Of a stretch of DNA of 64,000 nucleotides, positions 31,658-43,879 are shown piece by piece. Numbering within the stretch: position 1 is the first letter of the stretch; each line of letters opens with the position of its first letter. Source of the stretch: Endomychus coccineus (lineage: Eukaryota > Arthropoda > Insecta > Coleoptera > Endomychidae). The notes under the pieces were generated by a model that was not told the origin of the DNA, made no database searches, and saw nothing but the letters and a program-made list of their open reading frames with translations. The position numbers and the translations under genes were made by a program. The stretch is taken from NCBI GenBank assembly GCA_958510875.1, contig OY294067.1, forward strand, positions 280,445,242 to 280,509,241. The letters run 5' to 3'.

Positions 31658-32219
31658 AAATTTCAATGTTCAAATGCATATATTTAATGATAAATATAAT
31701 TTGTTTGTAACAAATTAGCAAATTTGTGGAATACATTCGACGATATTGACGATAGAATCGAACTCAGAATACCAAAATTATTCGAAAACGACCCTAAAGT
31801 CGGAGTTTAAGTCGAATACATCTATTTTGTTAATAAATAAACTGTTTATAACAAAAATAGTCTTTATCCGATCAAAAACGGTCAAATTTTGCATTTTCTA
31901 TAAATTTTTAGGTAATCTCAAGAATGATCTAGCTAATTAAATTTCAATGTTCAAATGCATATATTTAATGATAAATATAATTTGTTTGTAACAAATTAGC
32001 AAATTTGTGGAATACATTCGACGATATTGACGATAGAATCGAACTCAGAATACCAAAATTATTCGAAAACGACCCTAAAGTCGGAGTTTAAGTCGAATAC
32101 ATCTATTTTGTTAATAAATAAACTGTTTATAACAAAAATAGTCTTTATCCGATCAAAAACGGTCAAATTTTGCATTTTCTATAAATTTTTAGGTAATCTC
32201 AAGAATGATCTAGCTAATT
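31658..32219 (+). repeat. 281-bp tandem duplication, two apparently identical copies
   Basis: Copy one is 31658-31938 and copy two 31939-32219. The 65-codon open frames within both are identical, and the flanking parts I compared also match. The start word AAATTTCAATGTTC recurs at each boundary. No coding motif is present. Identity implies a recent event, or an assembly duplication. Confidence 0.9.
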
Positions 32220-32229
32220 AAATTGTTTA

Positions 32230-34380
32230 TAAGCAATATAAACAATTTGCACAACTTTATTCGTGGTCAACTTTTTTTTGATGACATTCTGAAGAGAATG
32301 CACTTTGTCCCATTAAAATCCATCCATTTTCCAAGGATTTAAGGGTCCAATACCTGCACTAAGGAATGGCATGCAACAAAACAGAGCTTAAAGCTTAAAA
32401 TTAGATGTTGGCGATGTTCTTTTCAATTTACTGAACTAACTAAACGTGAAAATGTGAGTAGTCTGTTTTAACTCGATAGAAATAGCTTAACCTTGATGCA
32501 TCTTTGAGTTGCATAAATATTAAATAATAGCCAGAATGCATAACGGAAATCTACCCTAGTTTAATATAATCTTGTAAACAAAGCCATATTTTGCACTCGT
32601 GTAACATAACAAGCTGACGAAAACAATAATAAAGGTATGCAAAGTACGTTTACGACAAATTACGGGTAGAACTTGAACTACCTTTTTATCACAGAAAAAC
32701 TCCATGAGAGGAAAATTGAGTGGATAAAAACAACAGAATTTTAACTTTCCAACTTGTGCATGTTTCATAACGGAATGATAAAATCTTACGAGGATTAAAT
32801 ATTCATGATTTCATTCTGAAGGTAAAGGAAATTTCCTTCGCCGGTGACGAATAAAAACGACATTGTCGCCATCTTACGTTTAAGCACGCAGTTAAAAATA
32901 TGTTCAGTTCCTTAATCTTGTGTAATTCAACTTTACAGTATAAAGTTTACAAAAGTATGGAACGTGCTCCCATCCGCGATCGTCTTGCTAGCAGTACACT
33001 TTGTTTACTCAAGTTTAACACGATATATCACGTCATAAAGCTGAAACGGATTTTATCGATACAACAAATTGCTTCAAACTAAAGTTTTTCGCGTAATAAA
33101 TGCTTCTTGTAAACTCAGATACGCGTGGAGGACATTCTCCGAAGCATAAAAGAAAATTGATACAATATTGAAGTTTCTATTTCAAAACTGAAATGAAACA
33201 AAACAATAATTATAAAATTTCAAATTGAACAAGTTTCCCAGTTCCCTATTAATTTATGGATGTACTAACTATAATATTCTTGTTGACAAACTCAAATCCC
33301 CGAGCAGCATTTTTATATTAATGTTTCATTTTGATCGAAGTATGGTATAAATACATTGTTCAATAATAAATCCTACTCTATCTCTTCCATCAATAACGGA
33401 AATGACAGCTATTTAATAGCGTACATTTATTAGTTTCACAATTCCATACTCGTCACTAGTTTATTCATACCCAAATAAATTGATCACAATAAGGGAAACA
33501 ATTCTGAATGATGAGAATGTCGAATAAGATTTGATTGTTGAAGAAAAATAGTAATTGAGTAAAAGTCTTGAAGCGGTTCGAAATCTCAATAAAGGCTTCA
33601 GGAAGCTGGTTATAGTTGAGCATCGTGTTGTCTCCTAGGAACTGAAAGCTTTCCGGTTTCATTAAATGTAATTGCGGCTCTAACTCCTCAGCTTGATTTG
33701 TGGTGATGCTGGGGAGGGCAGAGGAGTAACTGCTGATTGGATCAATATGTATTCAAACGTCTCACCGTGCGAATAAACAAGACAACACAATCATATAAGA
33801 CCCGAGTGTGTATTTTATTCGAGGAAAAAAGATATGAGTACGAATAATATGATTCGAGGAGTTCGAAGTCTATGAGCTATGAGTTATAATTACTTGAACA
33901 ATGGATAAAGAGGTTAAAAAATGTCATCATGACTTTTTTGTTCCAGCTTTGGTCAACTAGGAAATCCTAAAATACCTCAAGGGAATTGATGAAATCCGAG
34001 GTATTTGAAGAGATCCGAGGATATTTTCAAGAAATCTGTGAAATCCAGGAGAAATCAGGGGAAATTCCGGATCTTAGAAGACTCGAGTTTGTCTTTTATT
34101 TGAGAAAATAATATGAGTACGTATGATTCGAGGAGATTTGTCTAGTCTAGATCGATCAGTCATACCTCTTCAAGACAACTGTCTCACTCTTACGAAGCTC
34201 AGTAAAACGAGGAAGCTTGCAACGTCACATAACCACCCTACTGAATCTACCGCCATCTACGAGTAGATATCTCAATAAGACATCAAACAAATTACGGCAT
34301 TGACTTACGGGGAATGTTAGACTATTTGATTGTGCTACGTGGCGACACCATACCGAACCAATGTAACCAAATGTAAATGT
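32230..34380. other. Intergenic DNA with a short direct repeat
   Basis: No gene recognised. Around 33800-33875 and 34081-34150 a segment of about 70 bases is repeated directly: ATGAGTACG, ATGATTCGAGGAG and flanking words appear in both. Between them is a purine-rich stretch with repeated GAAATCC words. Confidence 0.5.
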
Positions 34381-34384
34381 AAAT

Positions 34385-34561
34385 TAATGAATGTATTCAT
34401 TTATTTCTTATTGGCTTTTGCCACATAACAATGATAAGATCTCTCTAGTATAGATCGATAAGTCTAGAACTATTAGCTTATAACGTTACTGATCGACTTA
34501 GACTAGAGAGATCTTATCATTATTCTCTGGCGAAAGTGAATAAGAAATAAACGAATATATT
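34385..34561 (+). mobile_element. MITE with about 80-bp inverted repeats
   Basis: The left arm contains ATTCATTTATTTCTTATTGG, TTTTGCCA and AATGATAAGATCTCTCTAG; the right arm is the inverse with several changes. The arms nearly meet at about 34470. A diverged partial copy is at 11658-11760. The exact ends and target duplication are not clear because the flanks are AT-rich. Confidence 0.7.
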
Positions 34562-34584
34562 CATTTATTTATCTATTGTTGTCT

Positions 34585-34755
34585 TGTGGAAACAAGTTCG
34601 ACAGGTCTCGACCTTGACAATGAAGAGATATGACCATTTTTAGTACGTCCAGTCTGCCTATCTGGAATCTCTCGTGGTGGAACAACACATGAGATTTCTG
34701 ATGGGCACCAACCCACCAACCATGGAAATATGTATAAATAGGAAGAGATTTTATT
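34585..34755 (-). pseudogene. CR1/jockey-type LINE, RT C-terminal fragment
   Basis: The minus strand reads the S-L-F-Y-R-Y-F-like block (here L-P-I-Y-T-Y-F-H-G), then W-W-V-G-A-H-Q-K-S, P-P-R-E-I-P-D-R-type residues in a shifted frame, and V-K-V-E-T near the low end. It is a shorter and more diverged relative of 29760-30135. Confidence 0.6.
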
Positions 34756-35034
34756 GGATCCAAAGCTTTCCCTTCGAAAACGAAGTTAACTTTCCCGTTA
34801 TCTGTTAGTAGTTGTTGTAGTTATTGTAACTCTAATTTATAACAAATTTTGACAACTATAGTGACAACTACTTTGCATATGTTGTTCCTTACATAGTTGA
34901 GGAATAGAAAAGAATAGAATAATGTATTCGTGCTAAATACCAAGTATTGGCTTACATTCGTCAAGATAAAAGAAAGAAAAATAAAACAAATTCAAATTAT
35001 GATAGAACAAAGAAGAATAAAAACTTAATACTAT

Positions 35035-36905
35035 TAAATCAGAACTGAAAATCTAAAAATTCCTTAAAAGTATGAAAACAATGTTCAGTAAGAAAATTTT
35101 TAATAACCCTTGAAAAATTGTCGAGTGTGAGCTCTCTAAACAGTAGTGGTAGTTTATTAGAAAAAGTTGGACCCCAGTAATTAACGCTATTTCTGCTACG
35201 TTTTATGCGGTGATAATTAATGTGTAAATTATATTTCGCTCTAATGTTGACACAGTGCATATCACATTGAGTTGAATATTCGTGAATAAGTGTTTTAACA
35301 TATATTAGTCAATTTTGAATGTAAATGCAAGGGAGAGACATAACTTTTAGGTCCTTAAAGGCTTCCTTACAGTATTGTCGGTAAAGGCAGGTTTTTTTAT
35401 AATTCTAATTGCTTTACGCTGAATCTTGAAAACATGAGACATATTTGCTGAGTGACCCCATAATATTTGCTCCAAGTTAATCCTTCATCTAATAGTGATC
35501 CAAGAAATGTTAGAGTCCGATATTTGTCTTAAGGAAAAATAGAAGGTCACAGTTTTTTCATTATTAATATTCAATTTATTATGTGTAAACCAGTTAAGCA
35601 AATCAGTTCGACTCTCCATGGGTGAATTGTGTAAGTCAACTAATAGTCGAGGAAATAAAGCACTAAAATAGGCCAAACCTTCCAAACTTGGCGCAGTTGG
35701 ACGGATTGAGATGCGATTTTCTGCATTCGATTCAGAAGGTGATTTAGAAAATTAGTCCGGTATTTTTTTTTTTGCGGAAAAAATTTATTGCATTTCTACA
35801 GCCAAAAAATGGATTTTTGTGCACTTTTTGAGGTGAATAAAAAAACGAACTCGAGTTGGTTTCTCGGAGGTTTTTGGGGTCGTTGAACACGAATATGCTA
35901 TCAAGAAAATTCCCTGAGGTCCCCTTGGACTTCCCCGGGGTATCCGGGCGTCCTGACGCCCTAGATATTGATGAAATTAATTTAAAAAATATTTTTAATG
36001 TTTGTTAACTGTTCTAGAAGTGATATAAAGGTTGTTAGTGATGATTACGATGTGAAAAAACTCTCCTGAAATACCTGGTGTTACCCTGTACTGGGTAACC
36101 ACGATATCTTTTAGGAATTTGTTAATTTTTCTTCAGAAAATGTAGCAAATTCTGGCTCTCGGGGGTTTTCAAAGTCGTGATCGGAGACTTCGGAAACCCC
36201 CGAGAGCCAGACTTTGTTACTTACGAAGAAAAATGAACAAATTCCTAGAAGATGACGTAGATACACAGAGACCCGGAAACACCCCCAGGTAATTTGCAGA
36301 ACATTGTGAGTGTCATAGTCGTGATCGGCGACGTTGAAAACCCCCGAGCCGGATTTTTTTACATTTTATGAAGAAAAATTAACAAATTTCTAGAAGATGT
36401 CGTGGTTACCCGATCTCAGGGTACAACCAGGTATTGCAGAAGAGTTTTTTCACGTCGTAATCATCACTAGCAACCTTTATATCACTTGAACAGTTAACAA
36501 ACATTAAAAATTATTTTTTAATTAATTTCCTCGATATACAGGGCGTCAGGTCGCCCGGATACCCCGGGGTAGGTCCAAGAGGACCTCAGGGAATTTTCTT
36601 GATAGGATATTCGTGTTCAGCGACCCCAAAAACCACCGAGAAACCAATTCGAGCCCGTTTTTTGGCTGTAGAAATGCAATGAATTTTTTCCGCAAAAAAA
36701 AAAATCGGACAAATTTTCTAAATTACTTTCTGAATCGAATGCAGAAAACCGCATCTCAATCCTTCCAACTGCGCCGGGTTTGGAATGTGGAATGCTTTAT
36801 TTCCTCGACTATCAGTCTGTATTAACCCTTGATGCGGTTGTATCATCTGCATATAAGATTACTTTGCCTTCAGGAACTTGTAACGGTAAATCATAACCCA
36901 CTCTG
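35035..36905 (-). mobile_element. LINE remnant (RT), split by foldback element
   Basis: On the minus strand the upstream part (36811-36905) encodes E-G-K-V-I-L-Y-A-D-D-T-T, the RT motif C with its two aspartates. The downstream part (35035-35645) continues with L-L-N-W-F-T-H-N-K-L-N-I-N-N-E-K-T, then I-Q-R-K-A-I-R-I-I, N-Y-W-G-P-T-F-S-N-K-L-P, and F-K-E-F-L-D-F. The two parts are separated by a 1.16 kb TA-flanked inverted-repeat element. The 5' part of the RT is missing, and frameshifts and an internal deletion are present. Confidence 0.75.
35646..36809 (+). mobile_element. Foldback element, 1.16 kb, TA-flanked
   Basis: The ends are GTCGAGGAAATAAAGC and its inverse GCTTTATTTCCTCGAC, each next to TA (35644-35645; 36810-36811). 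The arms pair over most of the length: for example GGTATCCGGGCG... near 35940 with CGCCCGGATACC near 36552, and TGTTTGTTAACTGTTC near 36000 with its inverse near 36485. The centre (about 36130-36380) holds three related blocks with AACCCCCGAG-type words. No transposase is encoded. It sits in the RT of a minus-strand LINE. Confidence 0.8.
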
Positions 36906-37949
36906 GAGATCTCCCATCATTCATTATTCTTCATCGTAGATTTATTTGCCTGAAAGGTAAAGAGATGTGGATGTCCACATGGTGGAATTCGGCGTTTAAT
37001 GAAGTGGCCTGTGAACATCGGCATCGGTAGTTATGAAACGATGGGATGCGACGCACGCGTTCTCGTATCGCTTATTATTAATTAAACCAACTGGCGATCA
37101 TTACATGTACATAAAATCATATTACAGCACATGCACCACATTAGCCGTGTGTGTGTTCACTGTAATGCACTCAACCTTGATTCAATCCACTATAAATCAA
37201 CATAAAATTAAAATTTCATCATGGGGTAGCCGGAAATAATTACAAAACAACAACAATTGTTTCTAATCCCACAAAAGCACGAATTCCATGGACTATGGCA
37301 AACTACATCCATAGTTAATTTTATTCTCCACTTGATAGCAAAGTACCGGTTTTCTGTCACTACGAATCTGTGATAATCCAGACTTCCTCGTATATACCTT
37401 TGTCTGCGTAACTTTCCCATAATTCTATACCATCGAAACACCGGCACGTCTGTTAAAAACGATCGCCAATTTCCTTTCCTGTATTTCTGTCATCGCTACT
37501 TACTGAGAATTATGATGACGTGAAGCGTGAATTAAATAATTCAAAGAAATGGGATGAAAATTGTTCACAAAAAGCTGATTTTATATATGGTTTTTCATTT
37601 TTATAGCTACTGGATTTCATGGAATTCATGTAATTATTGGAACTTTTCATCAACTTGTGTAATTCGAAATTTATTTAATCTTTTTTCAAAACGGATCATT
37701 TCGGATTTGTAGCTGCGACTTTATACTAACATTTTGTAGATGTACTATGACTATTTTTATATATTTCAGTTTACTGTTATTCAGTTATTTATATAGAATG
37801 ATTATTATAATTGATTTCCAATAAAATAATGATAAAATGAATAATATTTGTATTAACTATAGTACAAATTTTATTCCTTTTACTAAATAATATTTTAATG
37901 ATATGTAGTTTTATTTCAAAAAAAAATCATTCATTGATCGAGAAAAAAT

Positions 37950-40310
37950 TCACCTTCTGGATATGGTTTTGAAATTGCAATAATTTTTTTAATCTTTGAT
38001 GTAGAAGTTACTTTAGTTTTACCTTTAATTTTTTCATTTAAATTATCTAATCTATTTTTTTTTATTAATTAGGGTAATTTATAATTTCAATTCTGTGTTT
38101 TCCATCAATAAAAACAAGGAGCTTCAAACTGGATTTAGGGTTATATTTAATTATAACTTTTAATTTGCATTTGAAAATTGCTGAAATTCAATCGATCTTA
38201 AATGAAATTTTTTGCATTTAGTTTTGACCTAAAAATTCGATTTTTACCAATCCTTATTTATTGTTCGGAATTGGACTATATTTAGAAAAAAAAATGTCGA
38301 GCATTGGCTTATGCGTTTCTGGTTCATCATTTATCCACATAACTGTGACCACCTGTCCACAACTTTACAAATGATGGTACACTTCACACCGCTTTCTCAT
38401 CTAGAGACCCTAGACCATCCAATGAGGCCAAAGGAGCGAGACAGAGAATGGTAGACAATTAATGGAAATTTGGCAAATATTTTGGAATGATGATCTGATA
38501 ATCTAGTATAGTTTAATGCAACCAAAACTAAACCAGGAAGGGGGATCCCACAATCCCGAATATGAAGATGTCAGGTACAACTATTCCTATGAAGACTTCC
38601 AAAACCATGCTCGTGATCACCACCAACAGCACCCTGTCATGGGATCATGTGAGGTCCATTGCGGAAACCGCTTCACAAAACTTTGTTTCATATTCCGTGC
38701 CAAGAGCTACTTACTTTTCTGGATATGGTTTTGATCCTAAAAATTCTGCTCGTCTTCCTTCTTCTCTTTGAAATTGCAATATTTTTTTAAATTTTTGATG
38801 TAGAAGTTACTTTAATGTTACCTTTAATTTTTTCATTCAAATTATGTAATCTATTTTTTTTTATTAATTAGGGTAATTTATAATTTCAAATCTGTGTTTT
38901 CCATGAATAAAAACAAGGAACTTCAAACTGGATTTAGGGTTATATTTAATTATAACTTTTAATTTGCATTTGAAAATTGTTGAAATTCAATCTATCTTAA
39001 ATGAAAATTTTTGCATTTAGTTTTGACCTAAAAATTCGATTTTTACCAATCCTTATTTATTGTTCGGAATTGGACTATATTTAGAAAAAAAAATGTCGAG
39101 CATTGGCTTATGCGTTTCTGGTTCATCATTTATCCACATAACTGTGACCACCTGTCCACAACTTTACAAATGATGGTACACTTCACACCGCTTTCTCATC
39201 TAGAGACCCTAGACCATCCAATGAAGCCAAAGGAGCGAGACAGAGACTGGTTGACAATTAATGGAAATTTGGCAAATATTTTGGAATGATGATCTGATAA
39301 TCTAGTAGAGTTTAATGCAACCAAAACTAAACCAGGAAGGGGGATCCCACAATCCCGAATATGAAGATGTCAGGTACAATTATTCCTATGAAGACTTCCA
39401 AAACCATGCTCGTGATCACCACCAACAGCACCCTGTCATGGGATCATGCGAGGTCCATTGCGGAAACCGCTTCACAAAACTTTGTTTCATATTCCGTGCC
39501 AAGAGCTACTTACTTTTCTGGATATGGTTTTGATCCTAACAATTCTGCTCGTCTTCCTTCTTCTCTTTGAAATTGCAATATTTTTTAAAATTTTTGATGA
39601 AGTTACTTTAATGTTACCTTTAATTTTTTCATTCAAATTATGTAATCTATTTTTTTTTATTAATTAGGGTAATTTATAATTTCAATTCTGTGTTTTCCAT
39701 GAATAAAAACAAGGAGCTTCAAACTGGATTTAGGGTTATATTTAATTATAACTTTTAATTTGCATTTGAAATTTGTTGAAATTCAATCTATCTTAAATGA
39801 AAATTTTTGCATTTAGTTTTGACCTAAAAATTCGATTTTTACCAATCCTTATTTATTGTTCGGAATTGGACTATATTTAGAAAAAAAAATGTCGAGCATT
39901 GGCTTATGCGTTTCTGGTTCATCATTTATCCACATAACTGTGACCACCTGTCCACAACTTTACAAATGATGGTACACTTCACACCGCTTTCTCATCTAGA
40001 GACCCTAGACCATCCAATGAAGCCAAAGGAGCGAGACAGAGAATGGTTGACAATTAATGGAAATTTGGCAAATATTTTGAAGTCGGGATCTGATAATCTA
40101 GCAGAGTTTAATGCAACCAAAACTAAACCAGGAAGGCGGATCCCACAATCCCGAATATGAAGATGTCAGGTACAACTATTCCTATGGAGACTTCCAAAAC
40201 CATGCTCGTGATCACCACCAACAGCACCCTGTCATGGGATCATGTGAGGTCCATTGCGGAAACCGCTTCACAAAACTTTGTTTCATATTCCGTGCCAAGA
40301 GCTACTTTAC
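37950..40310 (+). repeat. Threefold tandem array of a LINE-derived unit, about 799 bp
   Basis: Three units spaced 799 and 796 bases apart, highly similar. Each has about 500 bp of AT-rich sequence (GAAATTGCAATA..., TTACCAATCCTTATTTATTG) followed by about 300 bp of degenerate RT: G-T-L-H-T-A-F-S-S after a T-N-D-G in place of the catalytic Y-A-D-D, then F-N-A-T-K-T-K, then T-T-N-S-T-L-S-W-D-H-V-R-S-I-A. Unit junctions read GAGCTACTTAC into TTTTCTGGATATGG. The third unit instead runs on into the rest of the RT at about 40308, so the array is joined to its parent LINE. Confidence 0.85.
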
Positions 40311-40672
40311 ATCCCAGCAACGCCTCCTAATCTACAACGCACAGATTCGACCTGTCCTGGAGTACTGCTAACATATTTGATGTTCGGCTCCCAAACATAC
40401 GCTGCGAGATCTCTCCCTTTTCTATAGATATTTCCGTGGTCGGTGTTCTTCAGCAATCTCCCCTTCATTGTCAAGCTCCTGACCTGTCGAACTTTTTCCT
40501 ACCAGACTTAATTTTTTTATCGAACAGTGAAGTTGTGGAACTCGTTACCTAGTGAGGTCTTTCCCGATGCCTATAATCTCCAAACGTTCACGAAAAATTC
40601 GAATGCCTATCTCCTCTCCCACCATTCCTCCGCTGGCTCACACGATGTTCTTCGAACATTATAGATTTCCCT
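40311..40672 (+). pseudogene. CR1/jockey-type LINE, RT C-terminus
   Basis: Directly continues the third tandem unit: L-L-I-Y-N-A-Q-I-R-P-V-L-E-Y-C, then S-L-F-Y-R-Y-F-R-G, then in shifted frames W-N-S-L-P-S-E-V-F-P-D-A, L-Q-T-F, A-Y-L-L-S and A-H-T-M-F-F-E-H. It shows which part of the LINE gave rise to the repeat unit. It contains stops and frameshifts. Confidence 0.75.
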
Positions 40673-41477
40673 CTCGTGTAATCAAAGTATAAAGAAATCA
40701 CGTTTTATTGAAGGGGCAGCTAGTAGTAAGAGATGTAGATGAGGCAAAATACATACTAGGGAAGCTCCTCAACAATGATTGGCAGTCGATTAGAGGAAGA
40801 TCAATGGGCATCAGCCTACAGACGTGCATCCCCACAATGCAGATCTGGAATCACGTTTTCACAACTTTTACGTATTATTGTCCAGTTTCTCTCAAAAGTG
40901 TTATATGCATTATGATTGTGTTAATTGTTATCATCCGTTTTTCTTCCTCGGAAGGTTTGATATACTGAAGAAGGTCTTGAGTCGATGATAATTTGGAAAC
41001 AAGGATAATGTTTCATTACACTTTTAATTGAATATAGGGAAAAATACTAAGCTGTAACGACGAATGTACAAAATACTATTACCTTAGCCATGTTGAACCA
41101 AAACGTATGTGACAATAAGTTATTTCATTTCAATTGAAAATAAATTGACTTACGGAAACTGTATTTTTGATCAGTTGTTGCTCAATTGGATCACACATAC
41201 CTGTAACAAAAAATATATTAGTCACTGTACTAGAGCTATTTGTCAATATAGCATTTAATATCATTTATGTATTTGCAAATTCAATAATTGAATATTAGGA
41301 GATTTTGAACTTCATCATAGTTTGGCAATGAGAAATAATTCCTCAATGTAGCAATTCAACTATTATAAGAAAGTCAATGAATTGGGAAATTATTAAGAAA
41401 TAGTTAATTCATCAACCCCACTAACAAAAAGTACTATTTTCAAAGTTCTAAGTGAGTATCTTACTTCATTACAATTC
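40673..41477. other. Intervening DNA, no gene recognised
   Basis: The plus-strand frame 40708-40968 shows no familiar motif. A CTGAAGA...GGAAACAAGG word at 40967-41003 is only a weak relative of the hammerhead-like termini. Confidence 0.4.
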
Positions 41478-42843
41478 ATAATAATAATAATAATAATAAT
41501 AATATTTATTTCGTCACAAAATCATTAAAAATGACATTAATAAGAGTGATTTACTAAAACACTCCAGTAATTAACCGTAATTAAGAGATAAGATCAAATT
41601 TTCAGTTTTAAAAACATTAAATCCATTTGTAAAATAATTAATTTGAGAAATATAATTTCAAAAGTAACTTGAAAAAATAATTTAAATTAAAATGTTGAAT
41701 AAGTTATGGCAAGATATTGTAAAACAATTATTCTAAAAATTCTCTAATTGAGTAGAATGATTCTGTAAAAAGAAAGTTTTTTATCTTTCTTTTAAAGCTT
41801 GTCATTGACCTACATTGTTTAATTTCTCCTGGTAAATTGTTAAATATTGTCAGACATGAGTATGATGGCGATTTCTCGTACAAGGTACTGTTATGGACCG
41901 TGACCCTTAGATCTGTAGCATGTCGGGTATTGTATTCGTGGTTAATATCGTTTCTACTAAATAAATGCATATTTTGATAAACAAATACTGAACATTTGTA
42001 GATGAATATAGAGGGAAAGGTTGAAATTCTGTTGTCGCGAAATATTGTTTTACAGGATTCTCTGCGTTTCATGTTAAATACAAGCCTAACAAGACGTTTT
42101 TGTAATATAAAAATCCTGTTTGTGTTTACTGCTCTACCCCACAAGATAATATTGTATGCTATGTGAGAATAGGCCAGTGCATAATAAATTTGAAGTAGGT
42201 ATGATTTATCAAAGGTATTTCTAAGCCTTAACAGAGCGTAGTAAGCACTTTTTAATTTATTACAGACATGATCGACTTGCCTATTCCAGCTTAAACCATA
42301 ATCTATAAAACTCCCCAGAAATTTACAACTTTCTTTCATCTGTGAATTTAAAAGTAATTTGTAATCTTTATCGTAATGAATACATACTGTTTTATTTTTA
42401 TTTAGTAGTAACTGATTTTTGTGACACCAAGTCTCGAGTTCCATATTTGCCTGTTCAATGTCTTTTTGTAGCTCCTCCATACTGTCCGCTGATAAGCTGC
42501 AAATTTGGTAAGCAGCCCAACAGTAACATTTGAGGGTAGATCGTTGATATAAATGAGGAAAATAAGAGGCCCCAATACAGAACCTTGGGCTATTCCTCTA
42601 TTTAAGGACATTTTTTTAGATTGAACACCGTTTGCTGAAACTACTATTTGCCTATCTAGTTAAGAATGATGACAGCCAGTTTAATAGAAAATCCCGTATA
42701 CCCAAGTTATATAATTTTGAGATCACAAATTCTATGTTCACTGTGTCAAATGCACATGACATATCAAAAAACAGTGTTGCCGCTTTTTTATGAGAATCAA
42801 TTTCCTTATTGACAAATTCAATGTCTTTTTATGGAGTTACTTG
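41478..42843 (-). mobile_element. LINE remnant with RT and AAT tail
   Basis: A minus-strand non-LTR retrotransposon, 5'-truncated. Its 3' end is the AAT microsatellite at 41478-41502 (read as TTA on the minus strand). Coding runs from about 42843 down to 41728. It is the same broad type as the insert at 5665-6370, sharing Y-Y-A-L, F-I-L-Q-K and the final R-E-F-L-E. Confidence 0.85.
41728..42843 (-). pseudogene. Reverse transcriptase of LINE, frameshifted
   Basis: The minus strand in order: F-F-D-M-S-C-A-F-D-T-V (motif A with its aspartate), then in another frame N-R-G-I-A-Q-G-S-V-L-G-P-L (motif B) and I-Y-I-N-D-L, then the damaged catalytic box (F-A-A-Y or S-A-D-S depending on frame). The long frame 41728-42480 follows: N-K-N-K-T-V-C-I, C-K-F-L-G-S-F-I-D, Y-Y-A-L, L-W-G, F-I-L-Q-K-R-L-V-R-L-V-F, F-N-N-L-P-G-E-I, F-L-E. 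The 250-residue frame is one of the longest in the window. The missing Y-A-D-D and frameshifts make it inactive. Confidence 0.85.
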
Positions 42844-42849
42844 AATAAA

Positions 42850-43596
42850 TATTATCATTATTATATGCACTAAGTTTACAGAAGGATACAGGATGATACA
42901 CTCAACGTATTTGCAGGCGCCACAAAATGTAGCAAAACGTTTTAGGAACAACAAGAGAAGGAAGTAAATCACGCAAATCACTCATGAACGTATACCATAT
43001 TCTCTGAAATCGCCATTATAACTCGAAGCGTTATAAAGTGTGTTCGAGTTCTCTATAACGTGAAACATACCGTTGGTAACCCGTGTTGAACGACCTGTTT
43101 CATACTCATACTCAACTTTGCCCTCACATCCACGTTCGAGACCAATTATAACAAGGATATAAAGTTGTAACAAACAATTTAGTTGAACACTGGAGTATGG
43201 AAGATGATATTACTTCACAGGTAGTATTTTTACGATAAGAATGATTTGACGTCATACATGGGTACTTTTGCAACCTACATTTCAATAATTTCCCTATAAG
43301 TAAGTGCCGCGCTAACTTCGTCAAACCAGGTATATTTCATTTTTACTGTTGCCAACACATTATATAGTTGCCGCTATAAATTGTACATTCCTTTTGTTTT
43401 GACTTAACAGTTCATATATTTGTTGTGAATCTGAATTTAAATAGAATTAAACTTCGAAAGAATAGAAACAATTCTTCCCAGGATTTCTACGTACATTTAC
43501 GTTGCGTGCTGTGTAAATTTCAAAACGTGTACCTATATTTTTTTACATCAGCATATTAAACTGTAAAATGAATGTGTAAATACGTCTATTTGTTCA
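42850..43596. other. Intergenic DNA, nothing recognised
   Basis: Short open frames on the minus strand (42982-43173, 43124-43324) have no motifs. No repeats seen. Confidence 0.45.
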
Positions 43597-43870
43597 TCTC
43601 GACAGGACATGGATCTTCGAAGGTGGTACTGTCGGTCATTCCTGGCAAGATTGTAGCACTAAAACTGTGCTTCATGCTGGTTGTACAGCAGGTTTTATTC
43701 CTAGTGCAGAACTAATATTTTCTTCAAAACCAAAGAATGCTCCATCATTATGATGGAATGTATCAAAACGACTACCTAAATTGGTTTGAATTTCAACTGT
43801 TAGTGAATTTAGAAGAATCCATAGTTGTGGATATTGAATAAACTGCCAATAAGCACCCCCAAGAAATGTG
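43597..43870 (+). pseudogene. DDE transposase fragment (IS630/Tc1-like type)
   Basis: The plus strand reads R-T-W-I-F-E-G-G-T-V-G-H-S-W-Q-D, then V-L-H-A-G, G-F-I-P-S-A-E-L-I-F, then in a shifted frame Y-Q-N-D-Y-L-N-W-F-E-F-Q-L-L-V-N-L-E-E-S-I-V-V-D. This matches the pattern of an insect DDE-type transposase (D-E-T-W at the first catalytic residue, H-A-G...G-F-I-P, a Y-x-x-W-x-x-x-x-L block, then V-V-x-D-N-A). Here the first D is lost (R-T-W) and the second motif ends in D-I-E before a stop. A CAG acceptor-like site precedes it at about 43602. A small dead fragment. Confidence 0.55.
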
Positions 43871-43879
43871 ACATACAAT

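Noticed and set aside
38516..40371. Open frames of 72, 69 and 86 codons repeated three times
   Set aside because: Out-of-frame readings of degenerate RT in the tandem array.
40967..41003. Possible hammerhead: CTGAAGA then GGAAACAAGG
   Set aside because: Spacing too long and no pairing arms.
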